From contig CAYZTT010000001.1 of the NCBI GenBank assembly GCA_964481835.1, forward strand, positions 1-64,000: a stretch of 64,000 nt of DNA, given 5' to 3'. The stretch is from JABIBT01 sp964481835 (GTDB lineage: Archaea > Nanobdellota > Nanobdellia > SCGC-AAA011-G17 > PNOQ01). Below, one piece after another: positions 33,827-43,006 of the stretch (the first letter of the stretch is position 1; the number at the start of each line of letters is the position of its first letter). A program made the position numbers and the translations under genes. A model generated the notes under the pieces. It did no database searches. It saw nothing but the letters and a program-made list of their open reading frames with translations, and was not told the origin of the DNA.

Positions 33827-36115
33827 CTATCCCATGTAGCTTTTTTCTTGAATTGCGGCACCCCTTGCAGTTCTTAGATATTGGGCCTCGATTTCTTGGT
33901 ATTTCTTAATATCTTGTTCCCTTATAGAGGGTTGAACTTTTTTTAGTGCCTCTTCAAAGTATTTCATTGTTATTTCTTTTGCATTAAGATTTTCCCTTAA
34001 TGTAAGCATGGCTGCTTCCCTGCAAACTGCCTCTATATCTGATCCGACATATTGTTTTGTTCTTTCTGCTAACTCCAGGAGCTTTACATCTTTAGCCAGG
34101 GGCATATCTTGAGTATGTACCTTGAATATTTCCTCTCTTGCCTTTTTTTCTGGAACATTGACTAAAAGTATTCTATCAAACCTTCCTGGTCTGAGCAATG
34201 CAGGATCCAATATGTCTGGTCTATTTGTTGCTGCCATTACAACTACGTCGTTTAGTTCTTCTAAACCATCCATTTCTGTCAAAATTTGGTTGACCATCCT
34301 TTCTGTGGTCCGTGTTCCTTGTGTTTCCATCCCTCTTCTGGAGGCTATGGAATCCACTTCATCAAAGAAAATTATTGAGGGTGCTGCTTGTCTTGCTTTC
34401 TCAAATATCTTTCTAACTCCTTTCTCGGATTCTCCCATCCACATAGACAATAACTCTGGACCCTTAACTAATATGAAGTTTGCATTTGTCTCATTGGCTA
34501 CTGCTTTTGCTAATAGTGTCTTTCCTGTTCCAGGTGGGCCATAAAGTAGAACCCCTTTTGGAGCCTTAATTCCCATCCTATTAAATGAATCCGAATATTT
34601 CATTGGCCATTCCACGACCTCTTTCAATTCTTGCTTCATGTTTTCTAATCCGCCAATATCTGTCCATTTAACGTTCGGTCTCTCTACTAGAACTTCTCTC
34701 ATTGCAGAAGGCCTAACTATCCTTAGTGCTTCTTTGAAATCCTTGTCATAGATAATTAGCTTATTTAGTAGTTCATCAGAAAGATTTACTTTCTCCCTTA
34801 AATTCAATTCGGGGATCATTCTCCTTAATACATTCATTGCTGCTTCTTTAGCTAATGAAGAGAGATCTGCGCCCACAAATCCATGTGTAATCTCAGCTAG
34901 TGCATCTATGTCCACATCTTTTGCTAAGGGCATATTCCTTGTGTGAATTTTTAGAATCTCTAATCTTCCTTTCTTATTTGGAACTCCGAATGTGATTTCT
35001 CTATCGAATCTTCCAGGCCGTCTAAGAGCTTCGTCTATAGCGTTTGGCCTATTTGTTGCACCTATAACTGTAACTTTCCCTCTTGTGTTTAGGCCGTCCA
35101 TCATAGTTAGTAATTGGGCCACGACTCTTCTTTCGACCTCTCCACGAGTTTCCTCTCTTTTTGGAGCGATCGCATCGATTTCATCTATGAAGATTATCGA
35201 GGGTGCTTTTTCTGCGGCGTCTTCGAAGATCTGCCTTATTTTCTTTTCAGATTCACCATAGAACTTATTCATTATTTCTGGTCCATTGACTAGTACAAAA
35301 TTTGAATCTGTTTCGTTGGCTACTGCTTTCGCTAGTAGTGTCTTCCCCGTTCCTGGGGGGCCATGTAATAAAACTCCTGCAGGAGGTTCAACCCCAAGTC
35401 TATTAAATAATTCGGGGTGCTTCATTGGAAGCTCTACCATTTCCCTAATTTTTCTTATTTCTTCACTTAATCCCCCAATGTCCTCATATGTTACATCTGG
35501 GATTATTTCTTCCTTGATTTCTACTGTTTTTGAGCTAACTTGTACTTGTGTATTTTCTGTGATAATAACTGCATCATTTGGAGATGAATCTGCTACAATG
35601 AATCTTATACTCCCCAATCCTCCAAGAAATCCCCCGGATTGTAGGCCTTCAAATATGTCTGAGAAAATATCCCCAAATGGACTATCAGATAGTGTAGATT
35701 TTCTTCTTGTTGTTCCACCCAAAGCAATAATGTCTCCCTTAAGTACAACCCTCCCTAGTAAACTCCTTTGGAATACTGAAGGGTCTGCTTGGATTGTCAT
35801 TCCTTTTTGTGCAGGTGCGATTGTGATTTTTTTTGCTTCTTTGACTTGGATTTTTCTTATCTTTACTTGTTCCCCTATGCTTGTTTTGGCATTTCTCCTT
35901 AAGATTCCGTCCATTCTAATGACGGCCTCGCCTACATCGGTTGGATATGCCCTATCTATGATACCGACTGTTTTTCTTCCGCCTTCGATTTCTACTATGT
36001 CCCCGGCACGAACTCCAATTTCTTTCATGTCTTGAGAATCAACCCTAACTATTCCTTTGTATGCCTCTTCTTGCATTGCTTCTTGTACCCTTAGTTCCAC
36101 TTCTTTCTTAGCCAT
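33827..36115 (-). CDS. cdc48: Cdc48/VAT AAA+ ATPase
   Basis: 762 residues. The N-terminal double-psi barrel plus Cdc48-2 domain (~1-190) precedes two AAA domains. Each has Walker A GPPGTGKT and a Walker B (IIFIDEIDAIAPKREE; IIFFDEVDSIASRRG), plus ATNRP sensor motifs and LRRPGRFDR/LLRPGRFDR arginine fingers. It unfolds proteins, probably upstream of the proteasome. The C-terminus YMG resembles the HbYX-type end used to dock to the 20S proteasome, though loosely. It overlaps the upstream zinc-ribbon gene by 8 bases. Confidence 0.97.
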   Translation of the reverse strand: MAKKEVELRVQEAMQEEAYKGIVRVDSQDMKEIGVRAGDIVEIEGGRKTVGIIDRAYPTDVGEAVIRMDGILRRNAKTSIGEQVKIRKIQVKEAKKITIAPAQKGMTIQADPSVFQRSLLGRVVLKGDIIALGGTTRRKSTLSDSPFGDIFSDIFEGLQSGGFLGGLGSIRFIVADSSPNDAVIITENTQVQVSSKTVEIKEEIIPDVTYEDIGGLSEEIRKIREMVELPMKHPELFNRLGVEPPAGVLLHGPPGTGKTLLAKAVANETDSNFVLVNGPEIMNKFYGESEKKIRQIFEDAAEKAPSIIFIDEIDAIAPKREETRGEVERRVVAQLLTMMDGLNTRGKVTVIGATNRPNAIDEALRRPGRFDREITFGVPNKKGRLEILKIHTRNMPLAKDVDIDALAEITHGFVGADLSSLAKEAAMNVLRRMIPELNLREKVNLSDELLNKLIIYDKDFKEALRIVRPSAMREVLVERPNVKWTDIGGLENMKQELKEVVEWPMKYSDSFNRMGIKAPKGVLLYGPPGTGKTLLAKAVANETNANFILVKGPELLSMWMGESEKGVRKIFEKARQAAPSIIFFDEVDSIASRRGMETQGTRTTERMVNQILTEMDGLEELNDVVVMAATNRPDILDPALLRPGRFDRILLVNVPEKKAREEIFKVHTQDMPLAKDVKLLELAERTKQYVGSDIEAVCREAAMLTLRENLNAKEITMKYFEEALKKVQPSIREQDIKKYQEIEAQYLRTARGAAIQEKSYMG

Positions 36116-36476
36116 TTTGTTTCTCCAATAGTTTTCTAAAATGTAGACTTAATCTTCCTGGTTCTTCGAGAGTGAGCCTCATAATATTGTCCATTTCTTT
36201 TTCCATCTGTGCAAATTTTTCTTCGAACTCGATTATTTCTTTTGGTATCGTAACCGAAAATGAGTTTCCAACCATCCTTAATTTAACTTGGAAATTTCTT
36301 TCTCTTAATTTATTAAATTCTTTATATTCTCTTAAATCTAATGGGTGATAAATTTTTTCGGGGCATTTTTTGCATTTTAAAAATCTTAATCTGAAGCCTT
36401 CTCTGGCTTCTTGGACCTTTAACATTAGGCTGCCACATTCGGGGCAAGAGATTTTTGCATCAAATATATCTTTCAT
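36108..36476 (-). CDS. Zinc-ribbon plus AbrB-like (SpoVT) domain protein
   Basis: 122 residues. An N-terminal zinc ribbon (CPECGS at ~11-16, CKKC at ~35-38) is followed by an AbrB/SpoVT-like swapped-hairpin segment (FQVKLRMVGNSFSVTIPKEIIEF, ~62-84) and a C-terminal helix. AbrB-type domains bind DNA as dimers, so this looks like a regulator. It is the first gene of a unit with cdc48 (8-base overlap). Repeated GTATAC-type sites lie between its TATA box and start codon, compatible with autoregulation. Confidence 0.72.
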   Translation of the reverse strand: MKDIFDAKISCPECGSLMLKVQEAREGFRLRFLKCKKCPEKIYHPLDLREYKEFNKLRERNFQVKLRMVGNSFSVTIPKEIIEFEEKFAQMEKEMDNIMRLTLEEPGRLSLHFRKLLEKQNG

Positions 36477-36481
36477 TTTGT

Positions 36482-36516
36482 GTATACGGGGGGTATATAC
36501 GGTTTATATATAAAGA
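36482..36516 (-). promoter_or_regulatory. Promoter and repeated CCGTATAyAC element before the AbrB-like/cdc48 unit
   Basis: Minus strand: TATA box CTTTATATATAAACC (36501-36515), then CCGTATATAC and CCGTATACAC as direct repeats 13 bp apart, around 36480-36502, followed by ATG 36476. Seen as a palindrome, GTATAC and GTATATAC flank a G-run. The element covers the expected transcription start, the position of a repressor site. Binding by the AbrB-like product is inference. Confidence 0.5.
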
Positions 36517-36600
36517 TTTCTATAATTAAACAAAACCTTTAAAAAAGTTAAAATAAAGGGATAATTATATGTTTTTTAAAAAATTAAAGGGGGTGAAAAC

Positions 36601-36921
36601 TTGGCAAATAGTATTGGCGGTTGGGCATTTCTGATTGGTGTTCTTCTTGCAATAATCTTAGCATTCTTTTCTGATATGGCTTCTTTTGCATGGATCATAG
36701 TGGTTCTAGGTCTTATTATTGGATTGTTAAATATTAGTGAGGGCGAAACACAGAAATTCTTGATGGCAGGAGTAATACTTGTTATTGTGGGTGCGCTTGC
36801 AGGAAACATGTTTGCATCAATAATGTACCTGACTGACATCTTTAACAATTTGGTAGCCCTATTTGCTCCAGCAGTTGTTGTTGTAGCACTTAAGTCTGTT
36901 TTTGAAATGGCTAAGAAATAA
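36601..36921 (+). CDS. Small three- to four-helix membrane protein (106 aa)
   Basis: 106 residues, start TTG 36601, supported by GGGGGTGA Shine-Dalgarno about 4 bases upstream. Hydrophobic helices at ~7-24, 27-45, 55-72 and 82-100. Short polar loop NISEGETQKF. Family not recognised beyond a resemblance to small, highly translated membrane proteins of DPANN archaea. A run of T follows its stop (36929-36950), a possible archaeal terminator. Confidence 0.6.
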   Translation: MANSIGGWAFLIGVLLAIILAFFSDMASFAWIIVVLGLIIGLLNISEGETQKFLMAGVILVIVGALAGNMFASIMYLTDIFNNLVALFAPAVVVVALKSVFEMAKK

Positions 36922-37050
36922 AAAACTTAGTCTTTTTTTCTTATTTTTTAGTAACTATCTATCAGTAGCAAAAATAGTAAGATTTATAAACAGTTAGATT
37001 GTCCTATATTCTACATAATATATATTATAACACGGGGGTTATATTCAAAA

Positions 37051-38487
37051 ATGAAAAAATCAACCATTGGAAAAGGACTTTTAGTTTTAGGAGGTGTAGC
37101 TTACGGTGCAGGCGCTTCTGCAGATGATGCTACAGTTACTTCAGTTTCAGAAGATTTAGACACAAGGGGCGGGGTTGTTTCCACTGATCCTTTGCCGGAT
37201 GGTGCAGCTTTGCCGGATGGCGTTGTATTAAATGATGATAATATTGGTTCAAATTCAGAGGGAGATTCTCCTCATGCGCCTATTTGTGGACCCACTGGAG
37301 AGCCAATTCCTCTGGGCCCAGTATATGATATCGGCGACGGATGTTGCACCGCTGCAGAATCTCAAGATCCTGCTTCTGGCGGAGATCAAACTTCTCCAGT
37401 AAAATGGAGTCCTTTATTCTCACAGCCTGATTCTATGGTTTGGTATTTCCAAACTAAAGGTGGAGAAAAATTCCCAATACCTACTGATGGCTTGGGAGGA
37501 AATCCCGCTGGAGATGGGATGTCTGGTCAAGAACTAATAAACCATTTGTATCAATCCTCAGCAGATAGCTTGGGCATTAGTGGCCCTTGGACAAGTTTGG
37601 ATGATTCTACACAGGCATTAATTGCAGGATGTGCATATGAGATTGGAAAGGATATGGGTATATGTGTTGATAATACATATGCAACAAATGATTCTACTAG
37701 ACAACAAATTGTTGCTAGACGGCCAACCTCAGATTCATTGGAGGCGGAACTTAGAAGGAATGCTAGATTAGAGGGTCTTGCTGCTGCAGCAGACTCTACT
37801 GAAGGTAGAGAACCTGAAGATGAAGGCAAGGACAAGCCAGATTCTGGAAATGGATCTGATGATGTACCTGGTCCAGGAGATTCAACAGAAGGCAAAGAAT
37901 CGGAAGCAATGAGATATTTCAGAGCAACATCCCTTATATACAAAAATACTGGGGCTGCAGTTGATGCATTCATTGGAAATGCTGCCGCAAAATTTGGTAT
38001 TGGCGGGGGTGTTTCATACAATGGAGTGAGAAATGCTTCAACTACAACTGATTCTAGCTCAGTTAGGTATAATAATCCTCTTGGTTTCTCCGAGGAAGGG
38101 AGTGTTATAGATACTGAGACTGGATTAGGGAACTTGGTTCTGACATTCCCAAGATTAAGTCTTAATGTTGGGAGAGTTACACTTACAGGAATGCTGGACC
38201 ACTATCAGATAGAAGAATCTAAATCTGGATTAGCTTTCGTGAGAAATGTTGTTGATGGTATTCAAGAAGACTATGATGATGAAAGGATACCTGAAACAAG
38301 CAAATCTGCTTGGAAATCAAGTTGGGGTGCCGGAGCAGATGTTAGAATAAAGGGTAACTGGGGAATCGCTGGAAAATACAGTGGTTTCAACAAGAAAGGT
38401 TCCCTCGGTGTTTCATATACTTGGGGACAAAGTAGAAATGGAAACCTAAAAGCTGCAGAAGCAAAAAGAGCAGCGAGGGGGAATTAA
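37051..38487 (+). CDS. Large secreted protein with disordered core and beta-strand-rich C-terminus
   Basis: 478 residues, family not recognised. A signal peptide (KKSTIGKGLLVLGGVAYGAGASA) is cleaved after ~24. The middle (~25-290) is rich in Asp, Ser, Gly and Pro with paired Cys (DGCCTAAE, AGCAYEIGKDMGICVD). The C-terminal ~170 residues alternate Gly, aromatic and polar residues (FGIGGGVSYNGVRN; LNVGRVTLTGMLDHYQ; WGAGADVRIKGNWGIAGKY; GSLGVSYTWGQ), a pattern like beta-barrel or autotransporter strands. A TATA box (GATTTATAAAC, ~36981) and GGGGGTT lie upstream. Paired with the next gene after one base; probably cell-surface. Confidence 0.6.
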   Translation: MKKSTIGKGLLVLGGVAYGAGASADDATVTSVSEDLDTRGGVVSTDPLPDGAALPDGVVLNDDNIGSNSEGDSPHAPICGPTGEPIPLGPVYDIGDGCCTAAESQDPASGGDQTSPVKWSPLFSQPDSMVWYFQTKGGEKFPIPTDGLGGNPAGDGMSGQELINHLYQSSADSLGISGPWTSLDDSTQALIAGCAYEIGKDMGICVDNTYATNDSTRQQIVARRPTSDSLEAELRRNARLEGLAAAADSTEGREPEDEGKDKPDSGNGSDDVPGPGDSTEGKESEAMRYFRATSLIYKNTGAAVDAFIGNAAAKFGIGGGVSYNGVRNASTTTDSSSVRYNNPLGFSEEGSVIDTETGLGNLVLTFPRLSLNVGRVTLTGMLDHYQIEESKSGLAFVRNVVDGIQEDYDDERIPETSKSAWKSSWGAGADVRIKGNWGIAGKYSGFNKKGSLGVSYTWGQSRNGNLKAAEAKRAARGN

Positions 38488-38488
38488 A

Positions 38489-39799
38489 ATGAATAAACTA
38501 ATACCATTTGTATTAATCTTTTTATTTTCTGCATTTATGGCAGCTGGACTTCCAGATTTAATTGCTTTAGATTCAGAATGGGTAGACGAATATGGACAAC
38601 CCATTGGAAATAGTGTTAGTGTGTATCAAGGAGAGCCTGTTGAATATTACATGATGATTGTAACGGATAGTGACGTTATTGGATATAAGGTATGGCTAAC
38701 TCAAAATGGACATGCAATAGATACTATAACTCCGCATACTAATATTAATGATAATCATTATTTTGCATATGAGGCAATCGATACTTCAAGTTATGCTCCC
38801 GGAGACTATACTGTAAAGGTTGGGGCAAATAATGATGGTGTCGAAAATGCTTATGATGAGACCAGATATTTATATCTAGAAATTTTACCTATAGAGGAAG
38901 TTAACGAACCTCCATATACTCCGAGTAATCCTAGCCCAGTGGACGGGCAGACAGCAGTAGGTACAGAAGGTGTCATGTTGGTTTGGACAGGTGGAGATCC
39001 TGATGGAGATGAGGTTACTTATGATGTCTTATTTGGGGAAGATGGAGAACTTATGACCCTAATAGCGGAAGATATAAGTGAAACCTTTTTCTGGAATGAC
39101 GAGAACTTAGATTTCGAAACTTCATATAACTGGATGATTGTTTCCAAAGATTCTGAGTTTGACATTGCAGGTTATGTCTGGAGTTTCACAACCAGGGCAG
39201 AGGATGTTGAAGAAAATCATGACCCTGTGATTGAGAATATTGAGAATCAACGAGCTAAATGTAACCGAAACTTTAGGTTATGGGTTGATGTAGATGATGA
39301 GGATAACGATGACTTAACATTCTACGACAATACAGACTTATTTAATATTGATTCGGAAACAGGAGAGATTTCATTTAAACCAGATTGTAGTGATAGGGGA
39401 ACTTACCACATCACAATCACAGTAGTTGATGAACATGGTGGAGAGGATAGTGAAACATTTAGACTAAGGATTTATAGGGAGGGCTCAGGTGACGATGATG
39501 ACGATGATGATGGAGACAACATTGAAAGTGTTATTGAATACGGAGAATGTATTGAGGACAATGATGGAGATAATCTGGGCATAAGGCAAGTAATCTACAC
39601 CTTGTTAGATAGCAACAGTGGAGGATTCATATCTGTTCAATCTTCACAAGAGATTTGTCAATTGGTAGTTGACGAGATTCCTGTTTATGAATTCAGGGGA
39701 TTTTTAGAAGATGAGCTGGTTACAGTGATCCTGGTTATCATTATTTTCTTGATGATAACGATTCCATTGGCATTATATGTATTTAATAAACTATCTTAG
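38489..39799 (+). CDS. Surface-anchored protein with Ig-like/FnIII and cadherin-like domains
   Basis: 436 residues. A signal peptide (~1-19) is followed by a beta-sandwich region (~22-130). An FnIII-like domain with the PSNPSPVDGQTAVG start and DPDGDEVTYDV motif spans ~143-235, and a cadherin/He_PIG-like domain (FNIDSETGEISFKPD; GTYHITITVVDEHGG) spans ~240-330. An Asp-rich run (SGDDDDDDDGD, ~332-342), likely calcium binding, a Cys-bearing region and one C-terminal membrane helix (~412-432) end the protein. It starts one base after the 478-residue gene, so the two probably act together on the cell surface. Confidence 0.72.
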   Translation: MNKLIPFVLIFLFSAFMAAGLPDLIALDSEWVDEYGQPIGNSVSVYQGEPVEYYMMIVTDSDVIGYKVWLTQNGHAIDTITPHTNINDNHYFAYEAIDTSSYAPGDYTVKVGANNDGVENAYDETRYLYLEILPIEEVNEPPYTPSNPSPVDGQTAVGTEGVMLVWTGGDPDGDEVTYDVLFGEDGELMTLIAEDISETFFWNDENLDFETSYNWMIVSKDSEFDIAGYVWSFTTRAEDVEENHDPVIENIENQRAKCNRNFRLWVDVDDEDNDDLTFYDNTDLFNIDSETGEISFKPDCSDRGTYHITITVVDEHGGEDSETFRLRIYREGSGDDDDDDDGDNIESVIEYGECIEDNDGDNLGIRQVIYTLLDSNSGGFISVQSSQEICQLVVDEIPVYEFRGFLEDELVTVILVIIIFLMITIPLALYVFNKLS

Positions 39800-39831
39800 T
39801 TTATTTAAACCTCTAATTCTTTCTTTTTGTT

Positions 39832-40449
39832 ATGTATTTCGGAAATGATTTAGATAATTGCTTAAAAGGCCCAGCCGGGCTGATTTTGATGTATGGCCCT
39901 TCGGCTAGTGGGAAGAGCACATTTGCTATGCAAAGCTCTTTAGAATTTGCTAAGAAAGGCCGGGTTTTATTTTTGGATACTGAAAAAAGTTTTGCCATAG
40001 ATCGAATTAAACTTATGAATCCCAAATATGAAAGGCTATTAGAAAATATTATGGTTGTAAATATAAAGAATTTCGAAGATCAGATCATAAAATTAAGGGA
40101 TATTGAGAATTTGGTGGAGAAAGGAAATTTTAGTTACGTGGTGGTGGATAGTTTTGGAAATTTCTATAGGCACGCCTTGCATAACCAAGAATATTCAGAT
40201 GTTAATGAGAAAGTAGTTTTAATGTTGAGAAACCTTAAACATGTTGTTGAAAGAGGGGTGCCCGTTTTGATAACGAACCAAGTTTATGAGACTAAAGAAG
40301 GCGGAATAAAGGCTATTGGCGGAACAATGATCCGTAATTTCTCAAATACCATAATTGAATTGGGTTTGGAGCCAAGGCAGATATTGGTTCATAAGCCTAA
40401 TGAAGAAAAATTAGATTTTAAGATTGATAATTCAGGTCTTCTTCCCTGA
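39832..40449 (+). CDS. radB: RadB-like RecA-family ATPase
   Basis: 205 residues, the RecA core without the N-terminal HhH domain of RadA, as in RadB. Walker A GPSASGKS at ~22-29, a Walker B-like YVVVDSFGNFYR, and the late IGGTMIRNFSNTIIELG segment with substituted core residues. RadB assists homologous recombination. A TATA box GTTTATTTAAACC (39799-39811) lies ~27 bp upstream. The last 18 bases overlap topA, convergent. Confidence 0.9.
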   Translation: MYFGNDLDNCLKGPAGLILMYGPSASGKSTFAMQSSLEFAKKGRVLFLDTEKSFAIDRIKLMNPKYERLLENIMVVNIKNFEDQIIKLRDIENLVEKGNFSYVVVDSFGNFYRHALHNQEYSDVNEKVVLMLRNLKHVVERGVPVLITNQVYETKEGGIKAIGGTMIRNFSNTIIELGLEPRQILVHKPNEEKLDFKIDNSGLLP

Positions 40450-42672
40450 TTTTTTAGTTGATTTCTTAGGAGATTCTGTTTTCTCTGTAAATCTGCATTT
40501 TGGATATTGATCGCATGCAATAAAAGAACCATATACCGATCTCCTCACTTTTAACGTTCCTTTCTCACATTTAGGGCACTTTTTTATTATTTTTCCAGAT
40601 TCTATGCCCTCCATTTCTTTTATTTCTTTAGCAGAATAGTCTTCTAGTTTTGAAGGACATTTTGGATTAATACACACTGTTTGTGGCCCTCCTCTTTTTT
40701 TTATGATTTGGACCTTGGGCAGAGAACAAGAATCGCAGATTTCTTTTGTAGGTTTTACTAAAGTTTGGGGAATTGTAAATGTTGTTTTACAATCCGGATA
40801 TTTGTTACAGGCTATGAATTGTCCAAATTTTCCTTTCCGTATTGATAAAATTCCTTCTTTACAATTTGGGCATTTTCCTATTTCTGTTGCCTTTCTTTGT
40901 GTTTCTTTAGATGCCTCTACTAAATCTTCCCCTATCTTGCTTTCGTTTTGTTTGAATCCTTTAAGAATTTTTATTAAAGATTTTTTTGCTTTTTCAATTA
41001 CCTTTTCTTTACTGTTTTTACCTTCTCTAATTTCTTCCATATCTTCTTCAAAAGTCCTGGTTAATTTCTCGTCTATAATTTCTGGAGAATATTTTTTTAA
41101 AGTTTTGATAAGTTTTAGTCCTAAGTTTGTTGCTTCCAGGGGCTGATTTTGTATATAGTGTCTATCGTAAAGGGTTTCAACTATTATTGCCCTTGTAGAT
41201 TTCGTTCCTAAATTTCTCTTCTCTAGCTCTTTTAATATAGATGCCTGATTATACCTTTTTGAGGGTTGAGTTTCTTTTTCTTCTTCGTATATTTTATTGA
41301 CTTTGATTTCTTCCCCTTCTTTCATTTCTGGAAGCTCCTCTTCCTTGAATTTTGCATATTTCCCGTAAAGGGTGTGCCAGCCAGGGTCTATTGTAGTAGT
41401 TCCGGTTAATCCAAATATTTCTTTATTTACACCGATATCGACTGAGATTGTTTGTCTTTTTGCTGGTTCTCCAAAAACGGCCAAGAATCTACGAACTATT
41501 AAATCATATAATCTCTCTTGCCTCCCTGATAATTTGGCAGGTTCTCCGGTTGGATAAATTGCCGGGTGTGCAGGATCACTCTTTTTTCCTTCATTTGGTT
41601 TTAATTTTTTATCTAATAATAATTTGCAAGAGGGAGAATATTCTTTTTGTTTTTGCAGCCCTTTCAATATCTTACCATAATTTATGGAGGGGGGTAATTT
41701 TTGAGATGATGTTCTTGGGTAAGAGATTAAACCTGCAATATATAACTCTTGAGCTATAGATGCTGTGTCTTTTGGAGTAAATTTTAGATGCCGGAAGGAT
41801 TCTGTTTGTAATGTTGTTAAATCAAAGGGTGTTGGGGGGCTCTGATTTGAGGTTTTCTTTCTTATTTGCTCTATTATTGCTTTTTTTCCTTTTGTATTTT
41901 TTAAAATATCAGAAACCTTTTTCTTATCAAAAATTTTATCTGCTTTGTGTTGTGCTAAAATATTATTTTTCTTATACGTTCCATCTAAATATATTTCCCA
42001 GAAAGTTTCAGGTTTAAACCTTTGGATTTCTTCTTCTCGTTCCGCTATGATTTTAAGGGCTGGCCCCTGGACACGGCCAGTGGATAAAACTTGAAAATAT
42101 CCTTGTGAACTTTTTATTGCCATAGTTAGTGCCTTTGTTAAATTAATACCATAGAACCAGTCGAGGTAATGTCTTACTACCCCTGCATTTACCATCCCCA
42201 TTTCGAGAGTTTTGTCTGCATCCTTGTAAGATTTTTGAAGTTCATCTTTTGTAAGTGTAGAGAACTTCATCCGTCTAGCGTTATCTTTACCTAGGCCATA
42301 TTTTACTGTTGTGTACCCTATAACTGCCCCCTCGGTATCATAATCCGTTGCTACCGTCAATGTATCTACTTTTTTTCCTAGTTGTTTAAGTGTTGTTAGA
42401 TAAGATTTTGTGTATGCAGAGGCTTTGTTGATATCAGATTTGGGGATCCAATCAATATCAAAAGAAGGATAATCTGCCCATTTTGTTTTAATTTTTTCTG
42501 CTAAACCAAATAAATGGCCTACCGCACACCCTATAAATATATGATTGTCTCCGTGTTTAATCTCATAATAAACTGTTTTTCCTTTTTTGTGAGATATTGG
42601 TTTTGTGTCTGCTAGTGCTGTAGCTATCTTTAAAGCCGCTTGTGGTTTCTCTGTTATGATTAATTCTGTCAT
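40432..42672 (-). CDS. topA: DNA topoisomerase I (type IA) with zinc fingers
   Basis: 746 residues. The Toprim domain (TELIITEKPQAALKIATAL; TVATDYDTEGAVIG) and the active-site Tyr in GLISYPRTSSQK are clear, with STGRVQGPALKIIAERE. The C-terminus carries three C4 zinc fingers (CPNCKEGIL...CNKYPDC; CDSCSLPK...CINPKC; CPKCEKGTL...CDQYPKC). No helicase domain, so it is not reverse gyrase, which argues against a hyperthermophile but does not prove it. It relaxes negative supercoils. Convergent with radB. Confidence 0.97.
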   Translation of the reverse strand: MTELIITEKPQAALKIATALADTKPISHKKGKTVYYEIKHGDNHIFIGCAVGHLFGLAEKIKTKWADYPSFDIDWIPKSDINKASAYTKSYLTTLKQLGKKVDTLTVATDYDTEGAVIGYTTVKYGLGKDNARRMKFSTLTKDELQKSYKDADKTLEMGMVNAGVVRHYLDWFYGINLTKALTMAIKSSQGYFQVLSTGRVQGPALKIIAEREEEIQRFKPETFWEIYLDGTYKKNNILAQHKADKIFDKKKVSDILKNTKGKKAIIEQIRKKTSNQSPPTPFDLTTLQTESFRHLKFTPKDTASIAQELYIAGLISYPRTSSQKLPPSINYGKILKGLQKQKEYSPSCKLLLDKKLKPNEGKKSDPAHPAIYPTGEPAKLSGRQERLYDLIVRRFLAVFGEPAKRQTISVDIGVNKEIFGLTGTTTIDPGWHTLYGKYAKFKEEELPEMKEGEEIKVNKIYEEEKETQPSKRYNQASILKELEKRNLGTKSTRAIIVETLYDRHYIQNQPLEATNLGLKLIKTLKKYSPEIIDEKLTRTFEEDMEEIREGKNSKEKVIEKAKKSLIKILKGFKQNESKIGEDLVEASKETQRKATEIGKCPNCKEGILSIRKGKFGQFIACNKYPDCKTTFTIPQTLVKPTKEICDSCSLPKVQIIKKRGGPQTVCINPKCPSKLEDYSAKEIKEMEGIESGKIIKKCPKCEKGTLKVRRSVYGSFIACDQYPKCRFTEKTESPKKSTKKSGKKT

Positions 42673-42754
42673 TGGAGAATGACTAAAGAGAGGTTTATTT
42701 AAAGGTTTTGATAAATTTAGGTAGAAATATCTACAAAAAAGAAATTAATTTTAT

Positions 42755-43006
42755 TTATACGTGGTTTTTTTGTCTTTCAAACTTTTCGGCATGCTCTTCA
42801 CAGCAAAACCTGTATCGCTCGTCATCTATTTCCCTTTCCACTATATCTTCTCCTAGGACTTTGTCGCAATATGCACATACTGCAGGATTCGAATCGTCAT
42901 CATAGCCTTGCATGAATCCTTCTTCATCTGCACTTATCTCATCTGCGTCTCTTAGTTCTTCTCGGTAATCTTCTTTATAGACGTTAGCTTCTTTATCTCC
43001 TTCCAT
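42755..43006 (-). CDS. Small acidic protein with TRASH/YHS-like metal site
   Basis: 83 residues, highly acidic in the first half. A C-terminal CAYCDKVLGEDIVEREID...FCCEEHAEKF segment has the CxxC...CCxxH layout of TRASH/YHS-type metal-binding knuckles. It overlaps the end of serS by 14 bases and is on the same strand, so it is co-expressed. Family function is unknown; such modules bind zinc or copper. Confidence 0.65.
   Translation of the reverse strand: MEGDKEANVYKEDYREELRDADEISADEEGFMQGYDDDSNPAVCAYCDKVLGEDIVEREIDDERYRFCCEEHAEKFERQKNHV

Noticed and set aside
35286..36035. 249-codon plus-strand open frame opposite cdc48
   Set aside because: It is the antisense shadow of a highly conserved AAA+ gene; the Cdc48 domains are unmistakable on the minus strand.
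40432..42672. Reverse gyrase
   Set aside because: No helicase domain precedes the topoisomerase; the protein starts directly with Toprim and is of TopA length.
42721..42734. GTAGAAATATCTAC inverted repeat near topA as a terminator or operator
   Set aside because: Stem of only 5 bp without a following T-run on the relevant strand; too weak to call.
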